From Palsa-504 sp963753225 (GTDB lineage: Bacteria > Actinomycetota > Actinomycetes > Streptosporangiales > Streptosporangiaceae), in NCBI GenBank assembly GCA_963753225.1, contig CAVWBQ010000014.1, positions 248,001-312,000 of the forward strand: a stretch of DNA of 64,000 nt. Reading direction: 5' to 3'. Position 1 is the first letter of the stretch; each line of letters begins with the position of its first letter. A program made the position numbers and the translations under genes. Of the stretch, positions 52,575-59,867 are shown one piece after another. The notes beneath the pieces are model-generated. The model was not told the origin of the DNA. It worked only from the letters and a program-made list of their open reading frames with translations, and searched no databases.

Positions 52575-53393
52575 TCAGTCGCCGATTACCACCCGGTTGG
52601 TCAGGGTGCCGATGCTCTCGATTGTCACGGAGACCTCGTCCCCGTCGGTCAGCGCCCCCACGCCGGCCGGCGTGCCGGTCAGCAGGACATCCCCTGGCAG
52701 CAGCGTCATCACCTGGCTGACGTGGGCGATCAGCCCGGGCACGTCCCAGAGCAGCTCGGACGTGCGCGCCTGCTGCCTGATCTCGCCGTTGACCGTGGTG
52801 GTGAGCTCGAGGTCGGAGGGGTTCGTGCCGGTCTCCATCCACGGCCCGAGCGGGCAGAACGTATCGAAGCCCTTGGCCCGGGTCCACTGCCCGTCCCTGG
52901 CCTGCAGGTCCCGCGCGGTGACGTCATTCGCGCAGGTGTAGCCGAACACCACTTCCTCGGCCCGCTCCCGCGGCACGCCGCGGCAGAGCCTGCCGATGAT
53001 CACCGCGAGCTCGCCCTCGAAGTCCACTCGGTCGGTGAGCTTGACCGGGTACTTGATCGCGTCCCCGGGACCGGTCACCGAGGTGGACGGCTTGAGGAAG
53101 ATCACCGGCTCGGCGGGCGGTTCCCCGCTCATCTCCCGCGCGTGCGACGCGTAGTTCCGGCCCGCGGCCACGACCTTGCTCGGCAGCACCGGCGCCAGCA
53201 GCCTGACCTCGGCCAGCGGGTACCTGTTACCGGTCAGCCGGACTCCGCCAGGATCGACGCCGAACGGGTGCCCGTGCAGTTCCGCGATCGTCAGTCCAGG
53301 CCGCGGCGGCCTTCCCGCCCCTCCGCTCTCGAGCTCGCCCTCGACTACGCCGTACGCGACCCCGTCGCCCTTGGCGAATCTCGCGATACGCAC
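52575..53393 (-). CDS. Fumarylacetoacetate hydrolase (FAH) family protein
   Basis: 272 residues. N-terminal small domain (FAKGDGVAYGVVEGELE) and catalytic domain with RNYASHAREM, FLKPSTSVTGPGD, VDFEGELAVIIGR (metal-binding Glu pair) and TGTPAGVG. Family members hydrolyse or isomerise acylpyruvates and hydroxy-muconate derivatives; exact substrate unknown. In Streptomyces a protein of this type lies close to gltX and the leuCD regulator, so it is likely part of the conserved backbone here. Confidence 0.85.
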   Translation of the reverse strand: MRIARFAKGDGVAYGVVEGELESGGAGRPPRPGLTIAELHGHPFGVDPGGVRLTGNRYPLAEVRLLAPVLPSKVVAAGRNYASHAREMSGEPPAEPVIFLKPSTSVTGPGDAIKYPVKLTDRVDFEGELAVIIGRLCRGVPRERAEEVVFGYTCANDVTARDLQARDGQWTRAKGFDTFCPLGPWMETGTNPSDLELTTTVNGEIRQQARTSELLWDVPGLIAHVSQVMTLLPGDVLLTGTPAGVGALTDGDEVSVTIESIGTLTNRVVIGD

Positions 53394-53473
53394 GCCACTC
53401 CCTGTCGTCGTGAAACTGCGGCTGGCTCATGCTTCGGGGGACACGGGGGGGTGGCCCCCCGGAACCAGCGGAG

Positions 53474-53719
53474 CTACTGCTGGTAGCCCTCAACCTCGCT
53501 GGCCGGCCGCGCTATCGCCTCATCCGGGTTCTCGCCGAACTCCCGGCGGGCCCGCCGCTGCCGCAGCAGGTCCCAGCACTGGTCCAGCGCCTCCTCAGCG
53601 GAGCGCAGCCGGTCGCGCTCCTGCTGGCTGGTCAGCTCGCCGACCGCGAGCTGCCGGCGGAGCTGGTGCTCCGTGTCGATCAGCTCGTCGATATGAGCCA
53701 TGATCTCCTTGTCGTCCAT
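53474..53719 (-). CDS. DUF2630 family small protein
   Basis: 81 residues from the ATG at 53719. Helical: DKEIMAHIDELIDTEHQLRR, ERDRLRSAEEALDQCWDLLRQRRARRE, the DUF2630 pattern, found in actinobacteria only with unknown function. It lies 80 bp upstream of the FAH gene. Confidence 0.8.
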   Translation of the reverse strand: MDDKEIMAHIDELIDTEHQLRRQLAVGELTSQQERDRLRSAEEALDQCWDLLRQRRARREFGENPDEAIARPASEVEGYQQ

Positions 53720-53766
53720 GCCCCTACCGTAAGTCCCTGGCCGCCCCGCTGCGGCCCTGGGTCGGT

Positions 53767-53955
53767 TATTCAGCGGAACGAACCTGGGCAAAACGTACAT
53801 CGCGGACGGCTATCGCGGGGGCGGCGAAGCCGAGAAGCCGATCCCCTTCGGCCGCGATGGCGTCCCGGTCCGAGGCGCTCAGCGGGACGAAGGGCCCTAT
53901 TTCGAGGACGCCTTTGACAATCTTCCAGTCGGCCTGCCACCGGCGTTCGGCGGCT
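53767..53955 (-). pseudogene. C-terminal relic of a winged-helix (AlkZ-like) DNA-binding protein
   Basis: One minus-strand frame reads RRWQADWKIVKGVLEIGPF, then LSASDRDAIAAEGDRLLGFA and VRDVRFAQ before a TAA at 53767-53769. This resembles the C-terminal end of winged-helix domain proteins of the crosslink-repair glycosylase group. No upstream part of the domain is present in any frame. Confidence 0.45.
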
Positions 53956-54107
53956 CTGCCGCCACTCGCGGATCAGGTCACCGGCGTGCATCCTGGCGAG
54001 GCTAGCCGGTTTTCGTCCGCGTTTGCATTACCTGGGAGGTAATTGCCGCGCCTCCCTCCAGCCGGCAGGATCGAGGCCGTCGGTAGTTATCTACGGAGGG
54101 AAATCCG

Positions 54108-54467
54108 ATGCAGGAGATTGTCGAGCGCTACATCGCCGCGTGGAACGAGAAGGACGCGCAGCGCCGCCGGGGGCTAGTGGACGCGCTGTGGGCCGAGGAC
54201 GGCAGCTACACCGACCCGCTGGCCGACGCGAACGGGCCGACGGAGATCGACGGGCTCATCGGCGCGGTCCAGCAGCAGTTCCCCGACTTCGTGTTCACGC
54301 TCGGCGGCCCCGTCGACGCGCACCACGAGCAGGCGCGGTTCCGCTGGCACCTGGGCCCGTCCGGCGCCGAGCCGGTCGTGATCGGCTTCGACGTCGCGGT
54401 CCTGAACGGGGGCGGCCAGATCCGCAGCGTCTACGGGTTCCTGGACAAGGTGCCGGCCGGGGCGTGA
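54108..54467 (+). CDS. SnoaL/NTF2-like protein
   Basis: 119 residues, starting with the NTF2-like helix IVERYIAAWNEKDAQRRRGLVDALWAED, then GSYTDPLADANGPTEIDGLI and a beta-sheet half with RFRWHLGP. The cone-shaped fold binds small hydrophobic molecules; isomerase or ligand-binding roles are possible. ACGGAGGGAAATCCG precedes the ATG. It converges with cimA. Confidence 0.8.
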   Translation: MQEIVERYIAAWNEKDAQRRRGLVDALWAEDGSYTDPLADANGPTEIDGLIGAVQQQFPDFVFTLGGPVDAHHEQARFRWHLGPSGAEPVVIGFDVAVLNGGGQIRSVYGFLDKVPAGA

Positions 54468-54489
54468 GGACCCGCTAGGGACGGGGATG

Positions 54490-54516
54490 GCCGGGCCCCG
54501 CAGCGGCGGGCCCGGC
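54490..54516. terminator. Hairpin between convergent snoaL-like gene and cimA
   Basis: Nine-bp stem (54490-54498 with 54508-54516: GCCGGGCCC-like GC arms) around a 9-nt loop, 23 bp after the plus-strand stop. It could serve both convergent genes. Confidence 0.6.
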
Positions 54517-54555
54517 TATCCCACGGGCTCCACGTTTCACAGCTGCACCCGCACG

Positions 54556-56142
54556 CTAGCTGGGCTCGCGGCCGGAGCGGAGGAGGCAGTAGGTGACGGC
54601 CTCTTCCAGGGCGTGCCAGGAGGCGGCGATGATGTTCTCGTCCACGCCGACCGTGCTCCAGGTGTCGCCGGTGCCGTCGTCGGACTCGATGAGCACGCGG
54701 GTCACCGCGCCGGTGCCGTGCGTCCCGGCCAGGATCCGCACCTTGTAGTCGGTCAGCTCGAGCGTGGCCAGTTCGGGGTAGATCTGCTCGAGCGCCGCGC
54801 GCAGCGCCTTGTCCAGCGCGTTCACCGGGCCGTTGCCCTCGCCCACCGCGACCAGGCGCTCCCCCTTGGCGGCCAGCCTTACTGTCGCCTCGCTGGTCAT
54901 CCGGCCGTCCGGGTGGCGCTCCACGATGACCCGCCAGGAGTCCACCGCGAAGTACTCGCGCCGCTGGCCGAGCTCGTCGCGGAGCAGCAGCTCGAAGCTG
55001 GCGTCGGCGGCCTCGAACGTGTAGCCGCGGGCCTCCATGTCCTTGACCCGGTCGGTGACCCGGCCGATGGTGTCCTTGTCGCCGGACAGGTCGTAGCCGA
55101 GCTCGCGCCCCTTCAGCTCCACCGACGCGCGGCCCGCCATGTCCGAGACCAGCATCCGCATGTCGTTGCCGACCAGCGCGGGGTCGATGTGCTGGTACAG
55201 CATCGGGTCGACCTTGATCGCCGAGGCGTGCAGCCCGGCCTTGTGCGCGAACGCGGACAGGCCCACGTACGGCTGGTGGGTGTCCGGCGCGACGTTGGTG
55301 ACCTCGCTGATCGCGTGCGCGATCCGGCTCATCTCCGCCAGGCCCGTTTCCGGCAGGACCTGGCGGCCCTTCTTCAGCTGCAGGCCCGCCACCACGCTGA
55401 ACAGGTTGGCGTTGCCCGCGCGCTCGCCGTACCCGTTCGCGGTGCCCTGCACGTGGGTGACGCCGGCGTCGACCGCGACCAGGGTGTTGGCCACCCCGCA
55501 GGCGGTGTCGTCATGGCAGTGGATGCCCAGGCGGGCTCGCGTGCTGTCGCGGACGGCGGCGACGACATCACCGAGTTCGTTCGGCATCATGCCGCCGTTG
55601 GTGTCGCACAGCGCGACCAGGTCCGCGCCGGCCTGCACGGCCGTCCTGACCACTTCCAGCGCGTAGTCCGGGTTGGACCGGTAGCCGTCGAAGAAGTGCT
55701 CGGCGTCGAGGAAGACCCGCTGCCCGTGCTCGCGCAGGTGGCTGACCGTGTCGGCGATCATGGCAAGGTTCTCTTCCAGCGTGGTCCGCAGGGCGAGAAG
55801 GACGTGCCGGTCGTGACTCTTGGCGACGAGAGTCACGACCGGCGCGCCCGATTCGCGCAGCGCGGCGACTTGGGGATCGCCCTCCGCCTTCACGCCGGGC
55901 CGGCGGGTCGCGCCGAACGCGGCGAGCTGCGCGTGCCTGAGATCCAGTTCCCTGGCGGCGCGGCGGAAGAACTCGGTGTCCTTCGGGATCGCGCCTGGCC
56001 AGCCACCCTCGATGAACCCGACACCGAACTCGTCCAGCTGACGGGCGATGACCAGCTTGTCGGCCACGCTGAGGTTCAGGCCCTCCTGCTGCGCGCCGTC
56101 TCGCAAGGTCGTGTCGTAGACGTGAAAGGTGTCGTCCAGCAT
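54556..56142 (-). CDS. cimA: Citramalate synthase
   Basis: 528 residues from the ATG at 56142 (GGAGA 8 nt upstream; in-frame ATG at 56178 lies too near the terminator). HMGL-like barrel with VYDTTLRDGAQQEG, EGGWPGAIPKD, LCDTNGGMMPNE and the metal-binding HCHDDTACGVAN, and a C-terminal LeuA-type allosteric domain. It condenses pyruvate and acetyl-CoA to (R)-citramalate, opening a threonine-independent route to isoleucine. Last gene of the BCAA series on this strand. Preceded by an attenuator with an Ile/Val leader peptide. Confidence 0.9.
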   Translation of the reverse strand: MLDDTFHVYDTTLRDGAQQEGLNLSVADKLVIARQLDEFGVGFIEGGWPGAIPKDTEFFRRAARELDLRHAQLAAFGATRRPGVKAEGDPQVAALRESGAPVVTLVAKSHDRHVLLALRTTLEENLAMIADTVSHLREHGQRVFLDAEHFFDGYRSNPDYALEVVRTAVQAGADLVALCDTNGGMMPNELGDVVAAVRDSTRARLGIHCHDDTACGVANTLVAVDAGVTHVQGTANGYGERAGNANLFSVVAGLQLKKGRQVLPETGLAEMSRIAHAISEVTNVAPDTHQPYVGLSAFAHKAGLHASAIKVDPMLYQHIDPALVGNDMRMLVSDMAGRASVELKGRELGYDLSGDKDTIGRVTDRVKDMEARGYTFEAADASFELLLRDELGQRREYFAVDSWRVIVERHPDGRMTSEATVRLAAKGERLVAVGEGNGPVNALDKALRAALEQIYPELATLELTDYKVRILAGTHGTGAVTRVLIESDDGTGDTWSTVGVDENIIAASWHALEEAVTYCLLRSGREPS

Positions 56143-56170
56143 CGGAATGTCTCCTGGTTTGTGGTCTTGC

Positions 56171-56208
56171 TCAAACAAAAAGACCCCTCGCGAGTACGCG
56201 AGAGGTCT
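56171..56208 (-). terminator. Attenuator terminator in the cimA leader
   Basis: Arms 56181-56192 and 56197-56208 form a 12-bp stem with one mismatch and an AGTA loop, followed on the minus strand by TCTTTTTGTTTG. A textbook intrinsic terminator only about 30 nt upstream of the cimA start, so read-through must be regulated. Confidence 0.85.
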
Positions 56209-56220
56209 GCGCGCCGACGT

Positions 56221-56302
56221 GCCGGGGTTCGTGGTCCCCGGCGCTAGGGCTGCTGCCCTAGGTGCCGACGCGCCAGCCGATAATGATGCGGCCTGACGTC
56301 AC
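56221..56302 (-). promoter_or_regulatory. cimA leader: BCAA leader peptide and competing hairpins
   Basis: A 15-codon frame (56302-56258, GTG to TAG) encodes MTSGRIIIGWRVGT: three consecutive Ile codons and one Val. The stop lies in hairpin CTAGGGC-tgct-GCCCTAG (56244-56261); a second hairpin GCCGGGG/CCCCGGC (56221-56242) follows, then the terminator. This is the layout of ribosome-mediated attenuation by isoleucine/valine supply. Confidence 0.8.
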
Positions 56303-56342
56303 GGTGACAGTCTGCCACATCCGTTCGGTAGTTGACGCCTTT

Positions 56343-56359
56343 GTCTCACCATCCGAGAC
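56343..56359. promoter_or_regulatory. Operator-like palindrome upstream of the cimA leader
   Basis: GTCTC-accatcc-GAGAC. The same arms and ATCC core occur upstream of the leuB leader (59160-59176). Candidate site for a shared BCAA repressor such as an NdgR/LtbR-type IclR protein; the regulator is not in the window. Confidence 0.55.
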
Positions 56360-56381
56360 GCGGGTGAGGCTTACGCGTTAG

Positions 56382-57476
56382 TCAGCAGACCTTGTGGATC
56401 CAGTTGAACGGGTCGGGCTTGTGGCCGTACTGGATGGCGACCAGTTCCTCGCGCAGCCGCATAGTCACCGGGCCGGGCTCGCCGTCCGCGACCGTCCACT
56501 CCGCGGTCTCGCTCTTGACCAGGCCGACCGGGGTGATGACCGCCGCGGTGCCGCAGGCGAACACCTCGGTCAGCTCGCCGGCCTCGCACTCCGCCTGCCA
56601 CTGGTCGGTAGTGATCGGTTCCTCGACCGCCTTGACGCCGAGTTGCGGCGCCAGCTTGAGCAGCGAGTCGCGGGTGATGCCGGGTAGCAGGGTGCCGGTC
56701 AGCGGGGGCGTCGCGATCCAGGGCTCGGTGCTGCTGCCGCGGACGAAGAACAGGTTCATCCCGCCCATCTCCTCGACCCAGCGGTGCTCCGCGGCGTCCA
56801 GCCAGACCACCTGGTCACAGCCCCGGTCCACGGCCTGCTGCTGGGCCACGAAGGCGGCCGCGTAGTTGCCGCCGGTCTTGACCCCGCCGGTGCCGCCCGG
56901 CGCCGCCCGGGTGTACTCCTGGGACAGCCAGACCGTGACCGGCTTGACCCCGCTGGCGAAGTAGGACGCGGCCGGCGAGGCGATGACGCAGAACAGGTAC
57001 TCGCTCGACGGGTGGTTGACGCCGAGCCCCCGCTGGGTCGCGATCATGAACGGCCGCAGGTACAGGCTGTTCCCCTCGCCGCCGGGGACCCACTCGCGGT
57101 CCTGGGCCACGAGCAGTTCGAGCGCCCGGATGAAGGTCTCCCCGGGCAGTTCCGGCATCGCCATCCGGCGCGCGGTGCTGTTGAACCTGGCCGCGTTGGC
57201 GTCCGGCCGGAACACGGTGATCGAGCCGTTGTCCTGGCGGTATGCCTTCAGGCCCTCGAAGAACTCCTGCGAGTAGTGGAATACCGACGTCGCCGGGTCG
57301 AGGGTGAACGGCCCGTAGGGTTCGAGGCGGCCGTCATGCCAGCCGCGTTCGGCGGTCCAGCGGAGCGTGATCATGTGGTCGGTGAACAGCCGGCCGAACC
57401 CCGGCGCCTTTAGCAGCCTCTCGCGCTCGGCGGCGGGCACCGGGTGGCCGGAGGGGCGGATATCAAACTCAGTCAT
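56382..57476 (-). CDS. ilvE: Branched-chain amino acid aminotransferase
   Basis: 364 residues from the ATG at 57476 (GGAGGAAG upstream). Class IV PLP fold: ATSVFHYSQEFFEGLKAYR, NSLYLRPFMIATQRGLGV, VKTGGNYAAAFVAQQQA (the Lys of the class is in this strand region), DAAEHRWVEEMGGMNLFFV and FACGTAAVITPVG. It interconverts Val, Leu and Ile with their 2-oxo acids. Lies 240 bp downstream of leuB and upstream of cimA on the same strand. Confidence 0.92.
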   Translation of the reverse strand: MTEFDIRPSGHPVPAAERERLLKAPGFGRLFTDHMITLRWTAERGWHDGRLEPYGPFTLDPATSVFHYSQEFFEGLKAYRQDNGSITVFRPDANAARFNSTARRMAMPELPGETFIRALELLVAQDREWVPGGEGNSLYLRPFMIATQRGLGVNHPSSEYLFCVIASPAASYFASGVKPVTVWLSQEYTRAAPGGTGGVKTGGNYAAAFVAQQQAVDRGCDQVVWLDAAEHRWVEEMGGMNLFFVRGSSTEPWIATPPLTGTLLPGITRDSLLKLAPQLGVKAVEEPITTDQWQAECEAGELTEVFACGTAAVITPVGLVKSETAEWTVADGEPGPVTMRLREELVAIQYGHKPDPFNWIHKVC

Positions 57477-57523
57477 GCGAAAACTTCCTCCTCGCCCGCA
57501 CGGGCAGGACATTGACTCTAGCC

Positions 57524-57543
57524 GGTGAGACCAGGGTCTCACC
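57524..57543. promoter_or_regulatory. Palindrome upstream of ilvE
   Basis: GGTGAGACC-ag-GGTCTCACC, a perfect 9+2+9 inverted repeat about 48-67 nt upstream of the ilvE start. It could be an operator or, as RNA, a terminator for leuB transcripts. No leader peptide of the cimA/leuB kind is seen here. Confidence 0.5.
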
Positions 57544-57715
57544 CGGCCGGGGACTTCTCGGCGGCCGCGCCCATGGGCTGGAGCTTGTGGGCTGCGCCAT
57601 GCTGGCGCGGCTCGCGGCACCGTGCTTCTGGCCCGGTGCGCACGGTGGGCCTGCTGGGCCTGCCTGGCGAGGGGGTGGCCTGCCGGGAGCCCGGCAGGCG
57701 CGAAGGGCCAGCCGG

Positions 57716-58768
57716 TTAACCGGCTACTCGCTCGGCGATGTCGTCGCCGACCTCGACGGTGGTGCGCGCCGCCCAGGCGCCCTGGCGCTCGACCAGGTCC
57801 TCGGCGACGGCCTGCTCGATCCTGGCGGCCTCGGCGGCCAGGCCCAGGTGCTCGCAGAGCATGGCGGCGGACAAGATGGCCGCGGTCGGGTCCGCCTTGC
57901 TCTGGCCGGCGATGTCCGGCGCGCTGCCGTGGACCGGCTCGAACATGCTGGGCGCGGTCCCCTCCGGGTTGATGTTGCCGCTCGCGGCGAGCCCGATTCC
58001 GCCCGCCACCGCGGCACCCAGGTCGGTGAGGATGTCGCCGAACAGGTTGTCGGTGACGATGACATCGAACCGTTCGGGCTGGGAGACGAAGAACATCGAC
58101 GCGGCGTCCACGTGGCAGTAGTCCACCGACACCTCGGCGAACTCCTTGGCCAGCGCGTCTACCGTCCGCTGCCACAGGTCGCCGGCGTAGGTGAGCACGT
58201 TGGTCTTGTGCACCAGCGTGAGCTTGCGACGCGGCCGGTTCATGGCTTTCTCGAACGCGTAGCGGGCCACCCGCTGCACGCCGAACGCGGTGTTGATGCT
58301 CTCCTGGGTGGCGATCTCGGCGGGCGTGCCCTTGCGCATCACCCCGCCGGCCCCGGTGTACGGGCCCTCGGTGCCTTCGCGGACCACGACCATGTCCAGC
58401 GTCTCCGGCCGGGCGGCGGCCAGCGGGGTGGCGACCCCGGGGTACAGCCGGACCGGGCGCAGGTTGACGTAGTGGTCGAGTTCGAAGCGCAGTTTAAGGA
58501 GAAGGCCGCGCTCGAGCACGCCGCTGGGCACGCCCGGGTCGCCGACCGCGCCGAGCAGGATCGCGTCGTGGCCCCTGATCTCCTCGAGCACCGCGTCGGG
58601 AAGCGTCTCCCCGGTGCGGTGCCAGCGCTGCGCGCCGAGGTCGTAGTTGGTCTCGTCGATACTGACCCCGGGCGTGGCGGCGCGGAGCACCTTGAGTGCC
58701 TCGGCGGTCACCTCGGGGCCGATGCCGTCGCCGCCGACGACGGCCAGCCTGATGGTTCGTGAACTCAT
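57716..58768 (-). CDS. leuB: 3-isopropylmalate dehydrogenase
   Basis: 350 residues. Isocitrate/isopropylmalate dehydrogenase fold: LAVVGGDGIGPEVTAEALKVL, LLGAVGDP, LRPVRLYPGV, VREGTEGPYTGAGG, the metal-site region VTDNLFGDILTDLGAAVAGG and HGSAPDIAGQSKADPTAAI. It oxidises 3-isopropylmalate in leucine synthesis and also acts on the citramalate-derived intermediate. Downstream of a small ORF and the VVLI leader peptide. Confidence 0.92.
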   Translation of the reverse strand: MSSRTIRLAVVGGDGIGPEVTAEALKVLRAATPGVSIDETNYDLGAQRWHRTGETLPDAVLEEIRGHDAILLGAVGDPGVPSGVLERGLLLKLRFELDHYVNLRPVRLYPGVATPLAAARPETLDMVVVREGTEGPYTGAGGVMRKGTPAEIATQESINTAFGVQRVARYAFEKAMNRPRRKLTLVHKTNVLTYAGDLWQRTVDALAKEFAEVSVDYCHVDAASMFFVSQPERFDVIVTDNLFGDILTDLGAAVAGGIGLAASGNINPEGTAPSMFEPVHGSAPDIAGQSKADPTAAILSAAMLCEHLGLAAEAARIEQAVAEDLVERQGAWAARTTVEVGDDIAERVAG

Positions 58769-58777
58769 GCCTGAACC

Positions 58778-58981
58778 TTACTGGCGGGTCAGGCTGGCGG
58801 CGGGCCGAGTCGTGCGCTGTCCGGACGGGACGGTGTCGCCGCCGTTGTCGCGGCGGTCGAGCGCGACCTGGACGGCCTGGGCCGGGGAGTCTTCACGAGG
58901 GGACGGGTCCCGCAACGAACGGAGAGGCTCGGGCGGGTAGTCGCCCTGGCTAGCAGAGTCCCAGGGATACATGTCGTACAC
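58778..58981 (-). CDS. Small conserved-looking hypothetical protein upstream of leuB
   Basis: 67 residues from the GTG at 58981 with AGGAG 7 nt upstream. Hydrophilic and probably disordered: MYDMYPWDSASQGDYPPEPL, RSLRDPSPRED. No family recognised. It lies 9 bp upstream of leuB and downstream of the leuB leader, so it is co-transcribed and shares the attenuation control. A regulatory micro-ORF is possible. Confidence 0.6.
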   Translation of the reverse strand: MYDMYPWDSASQGDYPPEPLRSLRDPSPREDSPAQAVQVALDRRDNGGDTVPSGQRTTRPAASLTRQ

Positions 58982-59034
58982 GGAAATACTCCTGATCGAG
59001 ATCCGGGATCGGTCTTACGGCCAGCAGCGAACCC

Positions 59035-59104
59035 CCGCAGCGGGTTGCCGGCCTGCCTCGGATCAGGCCCCGCTGCGGCGGGCGATGAGTACGACGTGCC
59101 GCAT
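59035..59104 (-). promoter_or_regulatory. leuB-operon leader: Val/Leu/Ile leader peptide and long hairpin
   Basis: A 14-codon frame (59104-59063) encodes MRHVVLIARRSGA, with four consecutive branched-chain codons. Arms 59069-59078 and 59035-59044 (CCGCAGCGGG and complement) are perfectly complementary; the first arm lies within the leader codons, so a stalled ribosome would block the stem. No T-run follows, so control may be translational or Rho-dependent. Confidence 0.75.
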
Positions 59105-59159
59105 AGTGTCTGCTACGTTACCCGAGCCGGAAACCAGGCGGACGTCTCTCAAGACGTCT

Positions 59160-59176
59160 GTCTCATTATCCGAGAC
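59160..59176. promoter_or_regulatory. Operator-like palindrome upstream of the leuB leader
   Basis: GTCTC-attatcc-GAGAC, matching the site upstream of the cimA leader at 14 of 17 positions. It lies about 56-72 nt upstream of the leader peptide start. Confidence 0.55.
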
Positions 59177-59867
59177 ACTATTTTTAGTTCCTACTTCATC
59201 TGGGATGGCGCGGGCTGAACGGGGAGGCCTCGCGCGGGACGGAGACCACGCCGGGCGGTCCGGGCGGAGGACAAGGGAGCTCGGGCAAGACGGGTGCTCG
59301 GGATGCGGGTGCCCGGGATGCGGGTGCTCGGGATGCGGGTGCTCCGCCGGCTTGAGGCGGCTCCAGCGATCCGGGATACCTGCCCGCAGCAACGACGATG
59401 CCGCGTCGTGGCGGTTGGGCCGGGCTGGGCTGGGCTGGGGAACCGACACGATGTGACATTGATGCGGTTAGCGCGTCCTAAATAACCCGTCGCTTCGGGA
59501 TTTCCGGCGCGCTGATGTGCTAGCCGCTGGGTCGATGGGCCGTTGGTCCGGCTAGAACCGGACCACTGGCACTTCGACCCAGAACCGCCGCCCCGTACCG
59601 CCGCCGCGGCTATCGCCCCGCGCGCTCGCACCCGAGATCACACCCGCGTATCTAATAACTGACGCGCGCTAACCGTCACGATGTCACATCGTATCGGTTG
59701 CTATGCGGGTACACGAGTGTGCGAAGAGGTCATTGGGGCGAATGGGACCCGTGGTGTAACAGTGCTCGGCACGCGGGGCAAGGGAGGCCGCGGACGGGCG
59801 GAGCCGGGGAGCGGGGAGCGGGGAGCGGGGAGCGGGGAGCGGGGAGCGGGGGGGAGTGAGCGGCGGG
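59177..59867. other. Intergenic region with minisatellites and repeat copy 4
   Basis: No supported gene. It holds a 15-bp minisatellite (unit CGGGTGCTCGGGATG, 59291-59345), dispersed repeat copy 4 (59441-59699) and a 7-bp GGGGAGC array (about 59807-59853) abutting the CHAD gene end. Confidence 0.6.
59441..59699 (+). repeat. Dispersed palindrome-ended repeat, copy 4 (most complete)
   Basis: 259 bp. Terminal segments CACGATGTGACATTGATGCG and its inverted partner near TCACGATGTCACATCGTATC form imperfect terminal inverted repeats of about 29 bp, each itself nearly palindromic around ATGTSACAT. The core hairpin GGTCCGG-ctagaa-CCGGACC is intact. Confidence 0.85.
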
